Shown: one piece after another, positions 25,418 through 34,708 of the stretch
Layout of the letters: each line of letters begins with the position of its first letter
Numbering within the stretch: the stretch's first letter is position 1
Assembly (NCBI RefSeq): GCF_001693815.1
Contig: NZ_MBQD01000026.1
Span: 1 to 64,000 of the forward strand
From: Tessaracoccus lapidicaptus
GTDB taxonomy: Bacteria > Actinomycetota > Actinomycetes > Propionibacteriales > Propionibacteriaceae
Direction: 5' to 3'
DNA length: 64,000 nt
Program-made: the position numbers and the translations under genes
The notes under the pieces: generated by a model
Database searches by the model: none
The model's input: the letters and a program-made list of their open reading frames with translations, nothing else
Told to the model about the DNA's origin: nothing

Positions 25418-27289
25418 GTGGCTGAACAGCTCCCCCTCGACCGAGTCGTCATTCGCTTTGCAGGCGATTCCGGCGACGGCATGCAGCTGACGGGCGACCG
25501 CTTCACAGCCGAGACGGCGAGCTTCGGCAACGACATCGCGACGCTGCCGAACTTCCCCGCCGAGATCCGCGCTCCTCAGGGGACGCTGCCCGGGGTGTCG
25601 AGCTTCCAGCTTCACTTCGCCAACTTCGACATCGTGACGCCCGGCGACGTGCCGGACGTGCTGGTGGCCATGAACCCGGCGGCGCTGAAGGCGAACCTGC
25701 GCGACCTGCCGCGCGGCGGCGTCATCATCGTCGACACCGCGGACTTCACCAAGCGCAACCTGGCCAAGATCGGCTGGGCGCACAACCCGCTGGAGGACGG
25801 CAGCCTCAGCAACTACTCGGTGCACGCCCTGGACCTGACGGGGCTCGCGACCGGGGCGGTGTCGCAGTTCGACCTCACCCGCAAGGACGCGTCGCGCACC
25901 AAGAACATGTTCGCTCTGGGGCTGCTCAGCTGGTTGTACTCGCGGCCCACCGAGGGCACCTTGTCGTTCCTCAGCGAGAAGTTCGCCAAGAAGCCGACGA
26001 TCCGCGACGCCAACATCGCCGCGTTCAAGGCCGGCTACGCCTACGGCGAGACGACGGAGGCGTTCGAGGTGCGCTACCACGTCGCACCCGCCCCCATGAA
26101 GAAGGGCCGCTACCGGCAGATCTCGGGCAACTTGGCCACGGCCTACGGGCTCATCACGGGCGCCCAGAAGGCCGGGCTGCAGCTGTTCCTCGGGTCCTAC
26201 CCGATCACGCCGGCCTCCGACATCCTGCACGAGCTGTCGCGGCGCAAGGACCTGGGCGTCATGACGTTCCAGGCCGAGGACGAGATCGCGGGCGTCGGCT
26301 CCGCCATCGGCGCGTCCTTCGCAGGCGCGCTCGGCGTGACGACGACGTCGGGCCCCGGCATGGCGCTCAAGGGCGAGGCGATCGGCCTGGCGGTCATGAC
26401 CGAGCTGCCGCTGGTCATCGTCAACGTTCAGCGCTCTGGCCCGTCGACGGGCATGCCCACCAAGACGGAGCAGGCGGACCTCATGCAGGCCCTGTACGGC
26501 CGAAACGGCGAGGCCCCGGTCCCTGTGCTGGCGGCCAAGTCCGCGGCCGACTGCTTCGACACGGCCATCGAGGCGTGCCGGATCGCGGTCACGTACCGCA
26601 CGCCCGTCATCATGTTGTCGGACGGCTACCTCGCCAACGGCGCGGAGCCGTGGCGGCTGCCGGACCTGTCGGCGATCCCGGCCATCGAGCCCGGCTTCGC
26701 CACCGCCGTCAACGCCACCGACGACGCCGGTAAGGACGCCTTCCACCCCTACGAGCGCGATCCCGAGACCCTGGCCCGCGCCTGGGCCGTTCCGGGGACG
26801 CCGGGGCTGGAACACCGCATCGGCGGCATCGAGAAGGCCGCCCGCACCGGCAACGTGTCGTACGACCCGGACAACCACGAGTACATGACCCGCACCCGGC
26901 AGGCCAAGATCGACGGGATCGTGCGCGACATCCCCGATATCGCCGTCGAGGACCCGAGCGGCAGCGCCCGCGTGCTGGTCCTCGGCTGGGGGTCGACGTT
27001 CGGTCCTATCACCGCCGCCGCGCGCCGCGTCCGGCTCAGCGGCCGCGCCGTCGCCACCGCTCACCTGCGGCACCTCAACCCCATGCCCGCCAACCTCGGC
27101 GAGGTCCTGCGCGCCTACGACAAGGTGGTGGTCCCGGAGATGAACCTCGGTCAGCTCGCCACCATCCTGCAGGCGCGCTACCTCGTCGAGATCTCGAGCT
27201 ACTCGCGCGTCCGCGGCCTGCCGATCTCGCTCAGCGAGCTCGAGGTGGACCTCATCGCCGAGATCGACGCCCTCCAGGAGGAGAACTGA
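25418..27289 (+). CDS. korA: 2-oxoglutarate (2-oxoacid):ferredoxin oxidoreductase, subunit alpha
   Basis: Fused gamma-alpha subunit, 623 aa, which with KorB oxidatively decarboxylates a 2-oxoacid (probably 2-oxoglutarate) to the acyl-CoA and reduces ferredoxin. The gamma domain begins RVVIRFAGDSGDGMQLTGDRF, and the alpha domain has GNLATAYGLI, SYPITPASDILHELS and TTTSGPGMALKGEAIGLA. The start is taken as GTG 25418, with AGGAAG 9 nt upstream; the ATG at 25409 would touch that site. The stop overlaps korB (TGATG). Confidence 0.93.
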   Translation: MAEQLPLDRVVIRFAGDSGDGMQLTGDRFTAETASFGNDIATLPNFPAEIRAPQGTLPGVSSFQLHFANFDIVTPGDVPDVLVAMNPAALKANLRDLPRGGVIIVDTADFTKRNLAKIGWAHNPLEDGSLSNYSVHALDLTGLATGAVSQFDLTRKDASRTKNMFALGLLSWLYSRPTEGTLSFLSEKFAKKPTIRDANIAAFKAGYAYGETTEAFEVRYHVAPAPMKKGRYRQISGNLATAYGLITGAQKAGLQLFLGSYPITPASDILHELSRRKDLGVMTFQAEDEIAGVGSAIGASFAGALGVTTTSGPGMALKGEAIGLAVMTELPLVIVNVQRSGPSTGMPTKTEQADLMQALYGRNGEAPVPVLAAKSAADCFDTAIEACRIAVTYRTPVIMLSDGYLANGAEPWRLPDLSAIPAIEPGFATAVNATDDAGKDAFHPYERDPETLARAWAVPGTPGLEHRIGGIEKAARTGNVSYDPDNHEYMTRTRQAKIDGIVRDIPDIAVEDPSGSARVLVLGWGSTFGPITAAARRVRLSGRAVATAHLRHLNPMPANLGEVLRAYDKVVVPEMNLGQLATILQARYLVEISSYSRVRGLPISLSELEVDLIAEIDALQEEN

Positions 27290-28329
27290 TGACTGCCAAC
27301 GGCCTGGCCGGAGTGCCGCTCGCCCTCGAGCCGCTCAGCAAGAAGGACTACACCAGCGACCAGGAGGTCCGCTGGTGCCCGGGTTGCGGCGACTACGCCG
27401 TGTTGTCGACGTTCCAGTCGATGGTGGCCACGCTGGGCATCAAGCGCGAGAACACCGTCATCGTCTCGGGCATCGGCTGCTCGTCGCGGTTCCCGTACTA
27501 CGTCGACACGTACGGCATGCACTCGATCCACGGGCGCGCGCCGGCGATCGCGACCGGTGTCGCGGTGACCCGGCCGGACCTCAACGTCTGGGTCGTGACC
27601 GGCGACGGCGACGCGCTGTCGATCGGCGGCAACCACCTCATCCACGCGCTGCGCCGCAACGTCAACATCACGATCCTGCTGTTCAACAACCGCATCTACG
27701 GGCTGACGAAGGGCCAGTACTCGCCGACGTCGGAGCTGGGCAAGGTGACGAAGTCCACGCCCTACGGGTCGCTGGACACCCCGTTCAACCCGGTGTCGCT
27801 GGCGCTGGGTGCCGAGGCCGGCTTCGTGGCCCGGACCATCGACTCGGACCGCGCGCACCTGACGCAGGTCCTGACGGCGGCCGCGCAGCACCGCGGGGCC
27901 GCGCTGGTCGAGATCTACCAGAACTGCCCGATCTTCAACGACGACGCCTTCGCGACGCTGAAGAGCCCCGACGGCGCGCTCATCCAGCTGCGGCACGGGG
28001 AACCGATCGTGTTCGGCGGCGGGCGGTTCTGCGTCGTCCGCGACGCCGACGGCGACATCCGCGTCGCGGAGACCGAGACGGCTGACCCGGAGCGCATCGT
28101 CGTGCACGACGAGACGCGCGGCGACCCGTCGCAGGCGTTCGCGCTGTCGCGGCTGACGGAGGCGGGCGTGCTGCGGCAGGCCCCGATCGGGATCTTCCGC
28201 CGGGTGCCGCGCCCCGCGTACGACGACCTCGTGCGCGAGCAGATCGACGCCGTGCGGGCCGAGGACCAGGCCGCGGCGCTCGCCGCGGTCATCGCGGGCC
28301 AGGACACGTGGGAGGCCGACGAGCGCTGA
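27289..28329 (+). CDS. korB: 2-oxoglutarate (2-oxoacid):ferredoxin oxidoreductase, subunit beta
   Basis: Thiamine-diphosphate and [4Fe-4S] subunit, 346 aa. Cys ligands lie in WCPGCGDY (C30, C33) with further candidates in GIGCSSRF and YQNCPIF. The TPP motif runs from GDGDALSIGG to LFNNRIYGLTKGQ. The start overlaps the korA stop by one base. The reduced ferredoxin could feed the divergent NuoB/C/I-like module, which is an inference from position. Confidence 0.94.
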   Translation: MTANGLAGVPLALEPLSKKDYTSDQEVRWCPGCGDYAVLSTFQSMVATLGIKRENTVIVSGIGCSSRFPYYVDTYGMHSIHGRAPAIATGVAVTRPDLNVWVVTGDGDALSIGGNHLIHALRRNVNITILLFNNRIYGLTKGQYSPTSELGKVTKSTPYGSLDTPFNPVSLALGAEAGFVARTIDSDRAHLTQVLTAAAQHRGAALVEIYQNCPIFNDDAFATLKSPDGALIQLRHGEPIVFGGGRFCVVRDADGDIRVAETETADPERIVVHDETRGDPSQAFALSRLTEAGVLRQAPIGIFRRVPRPAYDDLVREQIDAVRAEDQAAALAAVIAGQDTWEADER

Positions 28330-28351
28330 CCTCAGCCCTTCGTCGGCTCGC

Positions 28352-28357
28352 TAGGCT
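28352..28357 (+). promoter_or_regulatory. Leaderless -10 of the M13 peptidase gene
   Basis: TAGGCT ends 7 nt before ATG 28365 and no Shine-Dalgarno is present, which fits leaderless initiation. Confidence 0.5.
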
Positions 28358-28364
28358 GGCGCGC

Positions 28365-30314
28365 ATGACTGCTGCCATCGCCTTCGAGCACTTCGACCGC
28401 GGGGTCCGCCCGCAGGACGACCTCTTCCGCCACGTCAACGGAACCTGGCTGAGCACCGCGCCCATCGCGCCGGACCGCTCCTCGGCCGGCGGCTTCGTGG
28501 ATCTCGCCGAACAGGCCGAGAAGGATGTGCTGGCGCTCATCGAGGGTCTCCCGGCCGCGGATCCCGCGACCGACGAGGGCAAGGTCGCGACGCTGTACCG
28601 CGCGTTCATGGACGTCGAGACCGTGGACGCGCTCGGGGCCGCCCCGCTGCGGCCGGTGTTCGACGCGATCGACGCCGTCGACTCCCCCGCGGCGCTGGCC
28701 CGGCACCTCGGCTGGTCGCTGCGGCACGGCCTCAGCCCCCTGGTCCACCTCTACGAGGAGTCGGACCCGGGTGATCCGACCCGCTACGCCGTGTTCTCGT
28801 CGCAGGGCGGGCTGGGCCTGCCCGACGAGGCCTACTACCGCGAGGCCGCCCACGCCGAGATCCGAGGGAAGTACGTCGACCACGTCGCCCGCGTCCTCGG
28901 GCTGGCGGGGCTGGACGACCCATCCGGGCAGGCGCGCGCCGTCATGGAGCTCGAGACCGCCATCGCCGCGCAGCACTGGGACCGCGTCCGCTGCCGCGAC
29001 CTGCGCGCCATGTACAACCCGACCTCCTACGAAGACGTGGTGGCGATGTCGCCGGGGTTCGACTGGGACGCCTTCGTCGACGGGGCCGGCATCCCGCGGG
29101 AGAAGCTGGCCGAGGTGATCGTGGCCCAGCCGTCGTTCCTCGAGGGCGTGGCGCCGCTGCTGGCCGCGCATCCGCTGGACGCCTGGCGCAGCTGGGCCCG
29201 CTGGAAGGCCGTCTCGGGCCTGTCGCCGTACCTGTCGGCGGAGTTCGTCGAGGCGCGCTTCGACTTCTACGAGCGGACCCTCAACGGCAACGAGGAGCAG
29301 CGGCCGCGGTGGAAGCGCGGCGTCGCGTTCGTCGAGGGCGTCGTCGGCGAGGCCGTCGGGCGCCTCTACGTGGAGCGCCACTTCCAGCCCGAGAAGAAGG
29401 CCGCGATGGACGCCCTGGTGGGACACCTGCTGGCCGCCTACCAGGAGTCGATCGAGCGGCTCACGTGGATGACCGACGAGACGCGCGCCGAGGCGCTGCG
29501 CAAACTCGCCCAGTTCACCCCGAAGGTGGGCTACCCCGTCAAGTGGCGCGACTACTCGTCGCTGGTGGTGACGCCGGGTGACCTCGTCGCCTGCGTGCTC
29601 GCCGCCAACTCGTTCGAGCTGGACTACACGCTGAGCCGGATCGGCGGGCCGGTCGACCCCGACGAGTGGCAGATGTTCCCGCAGACCGTCAACGCCTACT
29701 ACCACCCGCTGCGCAACGAGATCGTCTTCCCCGCGGCGATCCTGCAGCCGCCGTTCTTCAACGCGGACGCCGACGACGCCGTCAACTTCGGCGCGATCGG
29801 CGCCGTGATCGGGCACGAGATCGGCCACGGCTTCGACGACAAGGGCTCGACCTGCGACGGCGACGGGCGCCTGCGGGACTGGTGGCAGCCGGCCGACCGG
29901 GAGGCCTTCGAGGCACTCGCCGACCGGCTCGTCGGTCAGTACGACGGGCTCGTGCCCGAGGGCGTCGACGGCGGCTCCGTCAACGGCAAGCTCACCGTCG
30001 GGGAGAACATCGGCGACCTGGGCGGGCTGGGCATCGCCTACCAGGCGTGGTTGCTCGCCGGCGGCGATCCCGATGGCGACCCCGTCGACGGGCTGACGCC
30101 CGCGCAGCGGTTCTTCGTCGGCTGGGCCCAGGCGTGGCGCGGCAAGCGTCGTCCCGAGGCGATGAAGGTGCTGCTGGCCACCGACCCGCACTCGCCCAAC
30201 GAGTTCCGCTGCAACCAGATCGTGCGTAACCTCGACGCGTTCTACGAGGCGTTCGACGTCGCGCCCGACGACGCCCTCTGGCTGCCGGAGCAGGACCGCG
30301 TCGCCATCTGGTGA
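28365..30314 (+). CDS. M13 family metallopeptidase (neprilysin/PepO type)
   Basis: Zinc endopeptidase, 649 aa. It has the zinc motif HEIGH (484-488), the third ligand Glu in GENIGDLGG (about 547), the substrate-binding NAYYHPLRNEIVFPA and the C-terminal CNQIVRNLDAFYEAFDV. No signal peptide or membrane helix is seen, so it should be cytoplasmic like PepO-type peptidases. Start ATG 28365 is set by a TAGGCT box 7 nt upstream. The gene converges on the polyprenyl synthase across a 304-nt gap. Confidence 0.93.
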   Translation: MTAAIAFEHFDRGVRPQDDLFRHVNGTWLSTAPIAPDRSSAGGFVDLAEQAEKDVLALIEGLPAADPATDEGKVATLYRAFMDVETVDALGAAPLRPVFDAIDAVDSPAALARHLGWSLRHGLSPLVHLYEESDPGDPTRYAVFSSQGGLGLPDEAYYREAAHAEIRGKYVDHVARVLGLAGLDDPSGQARAVMELETAIAAQHWDRVRCRDLRAMYNPTSYEDVVAMSPGFDWDAFVDGAGIPREKLAEVIVAQPSFLEGVAPLLAAHPLDAWRSWARWKAVSGLSPYLSAEFVEARFDFYERTLNGNEEQRPRWKRGVAFVEGVVGEAVGRLYVERHFQPEKKAAMDALVGHLLAAYQESIERLTWMTDETRAEALRKLAQFTPKVGYPVKWRDYSSLVVTPGDLVACVLAANSFELDYTLSRIGGPVDPDEWQMFPQTVNAYYHPLRNEIVFPAAILQPPFFNADADDAVNFGAIGAVIGHEIGHGFDDKGSTCDGDGRLRDWWQPADREAFEALADRLVGQYDGLVPEGVDGGSVNGKLTVGENIGDLGGLGIAYQAWLLAGGDPDGDPVDGLTPAQRFFVGWAQAWRGKRRPEAMKVLLATDPHSPNEFRCNQIVRNLDAFYEAFDVAPDDALWLPEQDRVAIW

Positions 30315-30328
30315 CCCCGCGCCCCCCC

Positions 30329-30404
30329 GGCACGACACGCCGTGAAACTTCGCCGTCGACGTCGTTTCAGACGGTCGACGGCGGAGTTGGCCTGTCATTC
30401 GTGC
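30329..30404 (+). repeat. 76-nt intergenic repeat, left copy
   Basis: Begins GGCACGACACGCCGTG and ends TGTCATTCGTGC. It is related to the copy at 30481-30556, which lies in the opposite direction. The outer 16 nt are identical and the middle is diverged. An internal dyad CCGTCGAC/GTCGACGG is also visible. The 30315-30618 gap between convergent genes holds these repeats and no credible gene. Confidence 0.75.
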
Positions 30405-30480
30405 TCATGACTGCCGACGTCCTCGCTCGCTGAGGTCTCGTCCGACGGGGCGGGCGGCGGCTGAACCCTCCTCGGCCGTC

Positions 30481-30556
30481 GGCACGAATGACAGCCCGCC
30501 TGGCACGCCGACGCTCTCCACGACGTCGGAACCGGAGTTCCACGGCGTGTCGTGCC
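30481..30556 (-). repeat. 76-nt intergenic repeat, right copy (inverted)
   Basis: Inverted partner of 30329-30404, separated from it by 76 nt. The outer 16 nt pair perfectly, so a transcript from either side could fold a long hairpin that ends transcription between the convergent genes. Confidence 0.75.
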
Positions 30557-30618
30557 AGGGGGCCGCGGGCCGCCACGGCCGGTCGGCCGGGTCGTTGAGC
30601 GGGGCGGGGCGGGCGGGG

Positions 30619-31584
30619 TCAGGCCGTGCGGTCCACCAGGTCCGTGCAGACCTTGAGCAGCGCATCCTTCGCCTCGCCGTCGGGCAGGGGCGCCAGGTGG
30701 GCTCGCGCGACGTCCGCGCGCCGCTCGACCTCTGCCTTCGCCCGGCCCATGACAGGATGCGTGCGCAGCCGGCGCAGGACATCGGCCAGCACCGCGTCGT
30801 CGCTGAGGTCGCCGTCGATGAGCGCCAGCAGCTCGGAGTCCGCCGGGTCATTCTCCGCGCGCAGCATGAGCACCGGCAGCGTGGGGACGCCCTCGCGCAG
30901 GTCGGTGCCGGGGGTCTTGCCCGTCTTGGTCGACGTGATGTCGATGAGGTCGTCCGACAGCTGGAACACCAGGCCGACCTCCTCGCCGAACGCGGCCAGC
31001 GCGTCCAAAACCGGCCGGTCGGCGCCGGCCACCATGCCGCCGAACAGCGCCGACGCCGCGATGAGCGACCCCGTCTTGTCGGCGATCACCTGGATGTAGT
31101 GCGCCAGCGGGTCCTCGTCGGGGCCCGGCCCCTTGGTCTCGGCGATCTGGCCCTGCACGAGCCGGGCGAAGGTCTCGGCCTGCAGGGCCACATACTCGAC
31201 GCCCAGTTCCGCGACCGTCGTCGACGCGCGCGCGAACAGGTAGTCCCCCACCAGGATCGCCACCGAGTTGCCCCAGAGCCGGTTGGCCGACGGCGCCCCG
31301 CGGCGCAGGTCCGCCATGTCCATGACGTCGTCGTGGTACAGGCTCGCCACGTGCGTGAGCTCCATCACCAACGCCGCGCGCATCAGGTCGTCGTGGTCGA
31401 CCGCCCCGCCGAAGCGGGCGGCCAGGAACACGAGCAGCGGCCGGAACCGCTTGCCGCCGGCGGCGATGATGTGCCGCGACGCCTCGGTCACGAACGGCGA
31501 CCCCGCGACAGCGGTGGCGACCAGGCGCTCCTCGAACGTGTCGAGGAGCGCGGTCAGGTGCTCATCGAGCGTGGCGTCCGCCAC
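30619..31584 (-). CDS. Polyprenyl diphosphate synthase (menaquinone side chain)
   Basis: All-trans polyprenyl diphosphate synthase, 321 aa, probably making the side chain that MenA attaches to 1,4-dihydroxy-2-naphthoate. It has GGKRFRP, the first Asp-rich motif DDVMD (85-89), and the second in LSDDLIDITSTKTGK. The start is GTG 31584 with GAGGAGA upstream. It is the last gene of the menJ-nuo operon, 23 nt after nuoN, a placement known from other Actinobacteria. Chain length cannot be read with certainty. Confidence 0.9.
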   Translation of the reverse strand: MADATLDEHLTALLDTFEERLVATAVAGSPFVTEASRHIIAAGGKRFRPLLVFLAARFGGAVDHDDLMRAALVMELTHVASLYHDDVMDMADLRRGAPSANRLWGNSVAILVGDYLFARASTTVAELGVEYVALQAETFARLVQGQIAETKGPGPDEDPLAHYIQVIADKTGSLIAASALFGGMVAGADRPVLDALAAFGEEVGLVFQLSDDLIDITSTKTGKTPGTDLREGVPTLPVLMLRAENDPADSELLALIDGDLSDDAVLADVLRRLRTHPVMGRAKAEVERRADVARAHLAPLPDGEAKDALLKVCTDLVDRTA

Positions 31585-31607
31585 AGGGGATCTCCTCGTC
31601 TCAGGGC

Positions 31608-33182
31608 TCAGCGGATGAACTGTGCCGCGTCGGCCAGGAGGCCGAGGATACCGCCGGGGATGAGGCCGAGCACCACGGTCCCCACGGCGGAGACCACGAG
31701 CACGGACCACGTCCACAGGGACGGCGTCTCGACCGTGCCGACGACCGCCTCGTCCGCATCCTGGAACCACATGGCCACGACGACCTTGAGGTAGAAGAAG
31801 GCGGCGATGACGCTCATCACCACGGCGACGAGCACGAGCCAACCGTAGCCGCCCGCCCACGCCGACGCGAACACGGCGAGTTTCCCGACGAAGCCCGCGG
31901 TCAGCGGGATGCCGGCGAAGGACAGCATGAACACCGTCATGAGGGCGGCGAGCACCGGGTTGCGGCGGCCGAGGCCCTTCCATGCGTCGAGGTTGTTCGC
32001 CTCACCACCCGCGCGGCGCACCATCATGATGATGGCGAACGCGCCGAAGGTGGCCAGGCCGTAGGTCAGCAGGTAGAAGGCGATCGCCCCCACCGACGAC
32101 AGGCTCACGTCGTCGCCCGCCTGCACCGCACCGACGACACCCACGAGGATGAAGCCCGCGTGCGCGATCGACGAGTACGCCAGCAGCCGCTTGATGTCGT
32201 TCTGCGCCAGCGCGACCGTGGAGCCCAGCAGCATCGTGAGGATGGCGACCACCGCGAACAGCAGCTGCCAGTCCCAGCGCAGGCCGCCGAGGCCGACGTA
32301 GAAGACGCGCAGCAGCGCCGCGACGGCGGCGGTCTTCGTGGCCACCGCCATGAAGCCGGTGACCGGCGAGGGCGCGCCCATGTAGACGTCCGGGGTCCAC
32401 GCGTGGAAGGGCACCGCACCGATCTTGAACAGCAGGCCCACCGAGGTGAGCAGCATGCCCAGGAGCAGCAGCGGCTGGCTGCCGGCGCCGGCCGTGATGG
32501 CCGCGTCGATGTCGGCGAGCTGGAAGCCGCCGGCGTAGCCGTACAGCAACGCGACGCCGTAGAGCATGATCGCGGAGGCCAGCGAGCCGAGGAGGAAGTA
32601 CTTGAGCGCGGCCTCCTGGCTGAGCAGGCGGCGACGGCGCGCCATGCCGGTGAGCAGGTACAGCGGCAGCGAGAAGATCTCGACGGCGACGAACAGCGTC
32701 AGCGTGTCGTTGGCGGCGGCGAAGATCATCATGCCGAACAGCGAGAACAGCAGGAGCGGGAAGATCTCGGTGTGTTCCCGGCGCAGCTTGTCGGCCTCCC
32801 GCTCGAGCGGCGAGCCCGGCACGGTCGCTGCCGACGAGGCGAACGCCGACTGCCCCGCGCCGACGCCGCGTTCCGCGAACAGCGCGACACCGCCCAGCCC
32901 GAAGACCAGCAGGAGCGTCCAGAACAGGTACGCGGGGCCGTCGACGGCGATGACGCCCATCGCGGCGATCTGCGGCGCGGCCTGGATCCAGTTGAGGACC
33001 GTGAGGCCGAGCGCCACGACGACCGCCAGCGCGGCCAGCGCCGCCTGGATGACGTAGCGCAGGTCGCGCGGCACGAGCGCCTCGACCAGCACGCCGAGGC
33101 AGGCGGCGGCCAGGATCACCAGCAGCGGCGACAGCAGCATCCACTCCAGAGTGGGAGCAGCGATCTCCAACACGTTGATCAT
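31608..33182 (-). CDS. nuoN: NADH-quinone oxidoreductase subunit N
   Basis: Antiporter-like proton-pumping membrane subunit of complex I, 524 aa, with about 14 helices. The conserved Lys-bearing region FKIGAVPFHAWTPDVYMGAPSPV is present, as is LAYSSIAHAGF. A charged loop around residues 110-130 is longer than in E. coli. ATG 33182 overlaps the nuoM stop (ATGA). Confidence 0.96.
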   Translation of the reverse strand: MINVLEIAAPTLEWMLLSPLLVILAAACLGVLVEALVPRDLRYVIQAALAALAVVVALGLTVLNWIQAAPQIAAMGVIAVDGPAYLFWTLLLVFGLGGVALFAERGVGAGQSAFASSAATVPGSPLEREADKLRREHTEIFPLLLFSLFGMMIFAAANDTLTLFVAVEIFSLPLYLLTGMARRRRLLSQEAALKYFLLGSLASAIMLYGVALLYGYAGGFQLADIDAAITAGAGSQPLLLLGMLLTSVGLLFKIGAVPFHAWTPDVYMGAPSPVTGFMAVATKTAAVAALLRVFYVGLGGLRWDWQLLFAVVAILTMLLGSTVALAQNDIKRLLAYSSIAHAGFILVGVVGAVQAGDDVSLSSVGAIAFYLLTYGLATFGAFAIIMMVRRAGGEANNLDAWKGLGRRNPVLAALMTVFMLSFAGIPLTAGFVGKLAVFASAWAGGYGWLVLVAVVMSVIAAFFYLKVVVAMWFQDADEAVVGTVETPSLWTWSVLVVSAVGTVVLGLIPGGILGLLADAAQFIR

Positions 33183-34693
33183 CGGTTGCCTTCCTTGACC
33201 TGCGGGGCGGGGTCCTCGACGCCGACGATCGCCATCGTCTCCATGGCCGTCTCGTCAGCCAGGGCCAGCACCGGCTTCGGCACGAACCCGAAGACGATGA
33301 GGAGGATGAGGAGCGGGGCCACGACGGCCTTCTCGCGGGCGCTGAGGTCGTGGGTGACGTGGGTGGCGACCTGCTCGGTCACCGGGCCGGTCATGGTGGT
33401 CTTGTACATGCGCAGCACGTAGACGGCCGCGAGCACCATGCCCAGGGTGATGACGACGGTGTAGACCGGGAACCGCTGCCAGGCCCCGGCCATGACGAGG
33501 AACTCGGACACGAAGCTGCCCATGCCCGGCAGCGCCAGGGCCGACAGCCCCGACATCAGCAGGACGCCGGCCAGGACGGGGGCCACCTTCTGCACGCCGC
33601 CGAAGGCGTCGATGTGCTGCGAACCGCGGCGCCGGATCATGAACCCGACGACGAGGAACAGCGCCGCGGTCGACAGCCCGTGGTTGAACATGTAGAAGAT
33701 CGAGCCGCTGATCGACTGCGTCGTCAGGGCGAAGATGCCGAACACCATGAACCCGAAGTGGCTGACCGAGGTGTAGGACACCAGCCGCAGCAGGTCCGTG
33801 GCGCCGAACGCCATGAACGCGCCGTAGAGCACCGACACGATCGCCCACACGAGGATCACGGGGGTCGCCCACTGGCTGGCCTCCGGGAACGCGGTGAGGC
33901 AGATCTTCAGCATCCCGAAGGTGCCGATCTTGTCGAGCACGCCCACCAGCAGCGTCGAGGTGCCGGGCGTCGACTGCTCGGCTGCGTCGGGCAGCCACGT
34001 GTGCAGGCCCGCCATCGGGGCCTTGACGGCGAACGCGAAGAAGAACCCGGCGAACAGCCAGCGCGCCGTGGTGGTGCTCATCTCGGCGCCGACGAGGTCG
34101 CCTATGAGGAAGCTCGGGCTGCCGGCCGCCGCGGTCACCGCGTAGACGCCGGCGACGGCGACCAGCATGACGAGGCCGCCCGCGAGCGAGTAGAGCAGGA
34201 ATTTCAGTGCGGCTGCGGACCTCTTCGGGCCACCGAACCCGCCGATGAGGAAGTAGGTCGGGATCAGCGTCGCCTCGAAGGCCACGTAGAACAGGAGGAT
34301 GTCGGAGGCCATGAACACGAACAGCGCGAACGACTGCAGCATGAGGGCCAGCGCCATGAAGGCGGTCCCGCTCCAGCGTGCGCCGGGCGTCTCGCCGACG
34401 CGCCACTCGGCCAGCAGGACGACGGGCACCAGGATGACGGTCATGAGCACGAGGATCGCGCCCATGCCGTCGAGGTCGAGGGCGTAGTGGGCACCGATCT
34501 GCGGGATCCACGCCACCTCCTCGGCCAGCGGGACACCCTGCGCCTGCAGGACGACGGCGAGCACGCCGAGGACCGCGGTGGTCAGGGCGATGCCGTAGCC
34601 GATGAGGCGCCCGGCCTGGCCCTTGACGAGGAACAGCACCAGCGAGCCGACGAGCGGCACGAGGGCAAGGATGGTCAGTAGAGGCAATGGCAT
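33179..34693 (-). CDS. nuoM: NADH-quinone oxidoreductase subunit M
   Basis: Antiporter-like proton-pumping subunit, 504 aa, about 14 helices. Hallmarks are FYVAFEATLIPTYFLIGGFG with the key Glu, AVKAPMAGLHTWLPDAAEQSTPG and LVSYTSVSHFGFM. Start ATG 34693 has AAGGAGA and lies 15 nt after nuoL. Confidence 0.97.
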   Translation of the reverse strand: MPLPLLTILALVPLVGSLVLFLVKGQAGRLIGYGIALTTAVLGVLAVVLQAQGVPLAEEVAWIPQIGAHYALDLDGMGAILVLMTVILVPVVLLAEWRVGETPGARWSGTAFMALALMLQSFALFVFMASDILLFYVAFEATLIPTYFLIGGFGGPKRSAAALKFLLYSLAGGLVMLVAVAGVYAVTAAAGSPSFLIGDLVGAEMSTTTARWLFAGFFFAFAVKAPMAGLHTWLPDAAEQSTPGTSTLLVGVLDKIGTFGMLKICLTAFPEASQWATPVILVWAIVSVLYGAFMAFGATDLLRLVSYTSVSHFGFMVFGIFALTTQSISGSIFYMFNHGLSTAALFLVVGFMIRRRGSQHIDAFGGVQKVAPVLAGVLLMSGLSALALPGMGSFVSEFLVMAGAWQRFPVYTVVITLGMVLAAVYVLRMYKTTMTGPVTEQVATHVTHDLSAREKAVVAPLLILLIVFGFVPKPVLALADETAMETMAIVGVEDPAPQVKEGNR

Positions 34694-34708
34694 GTCTTCT
34701 TGGTCTCC

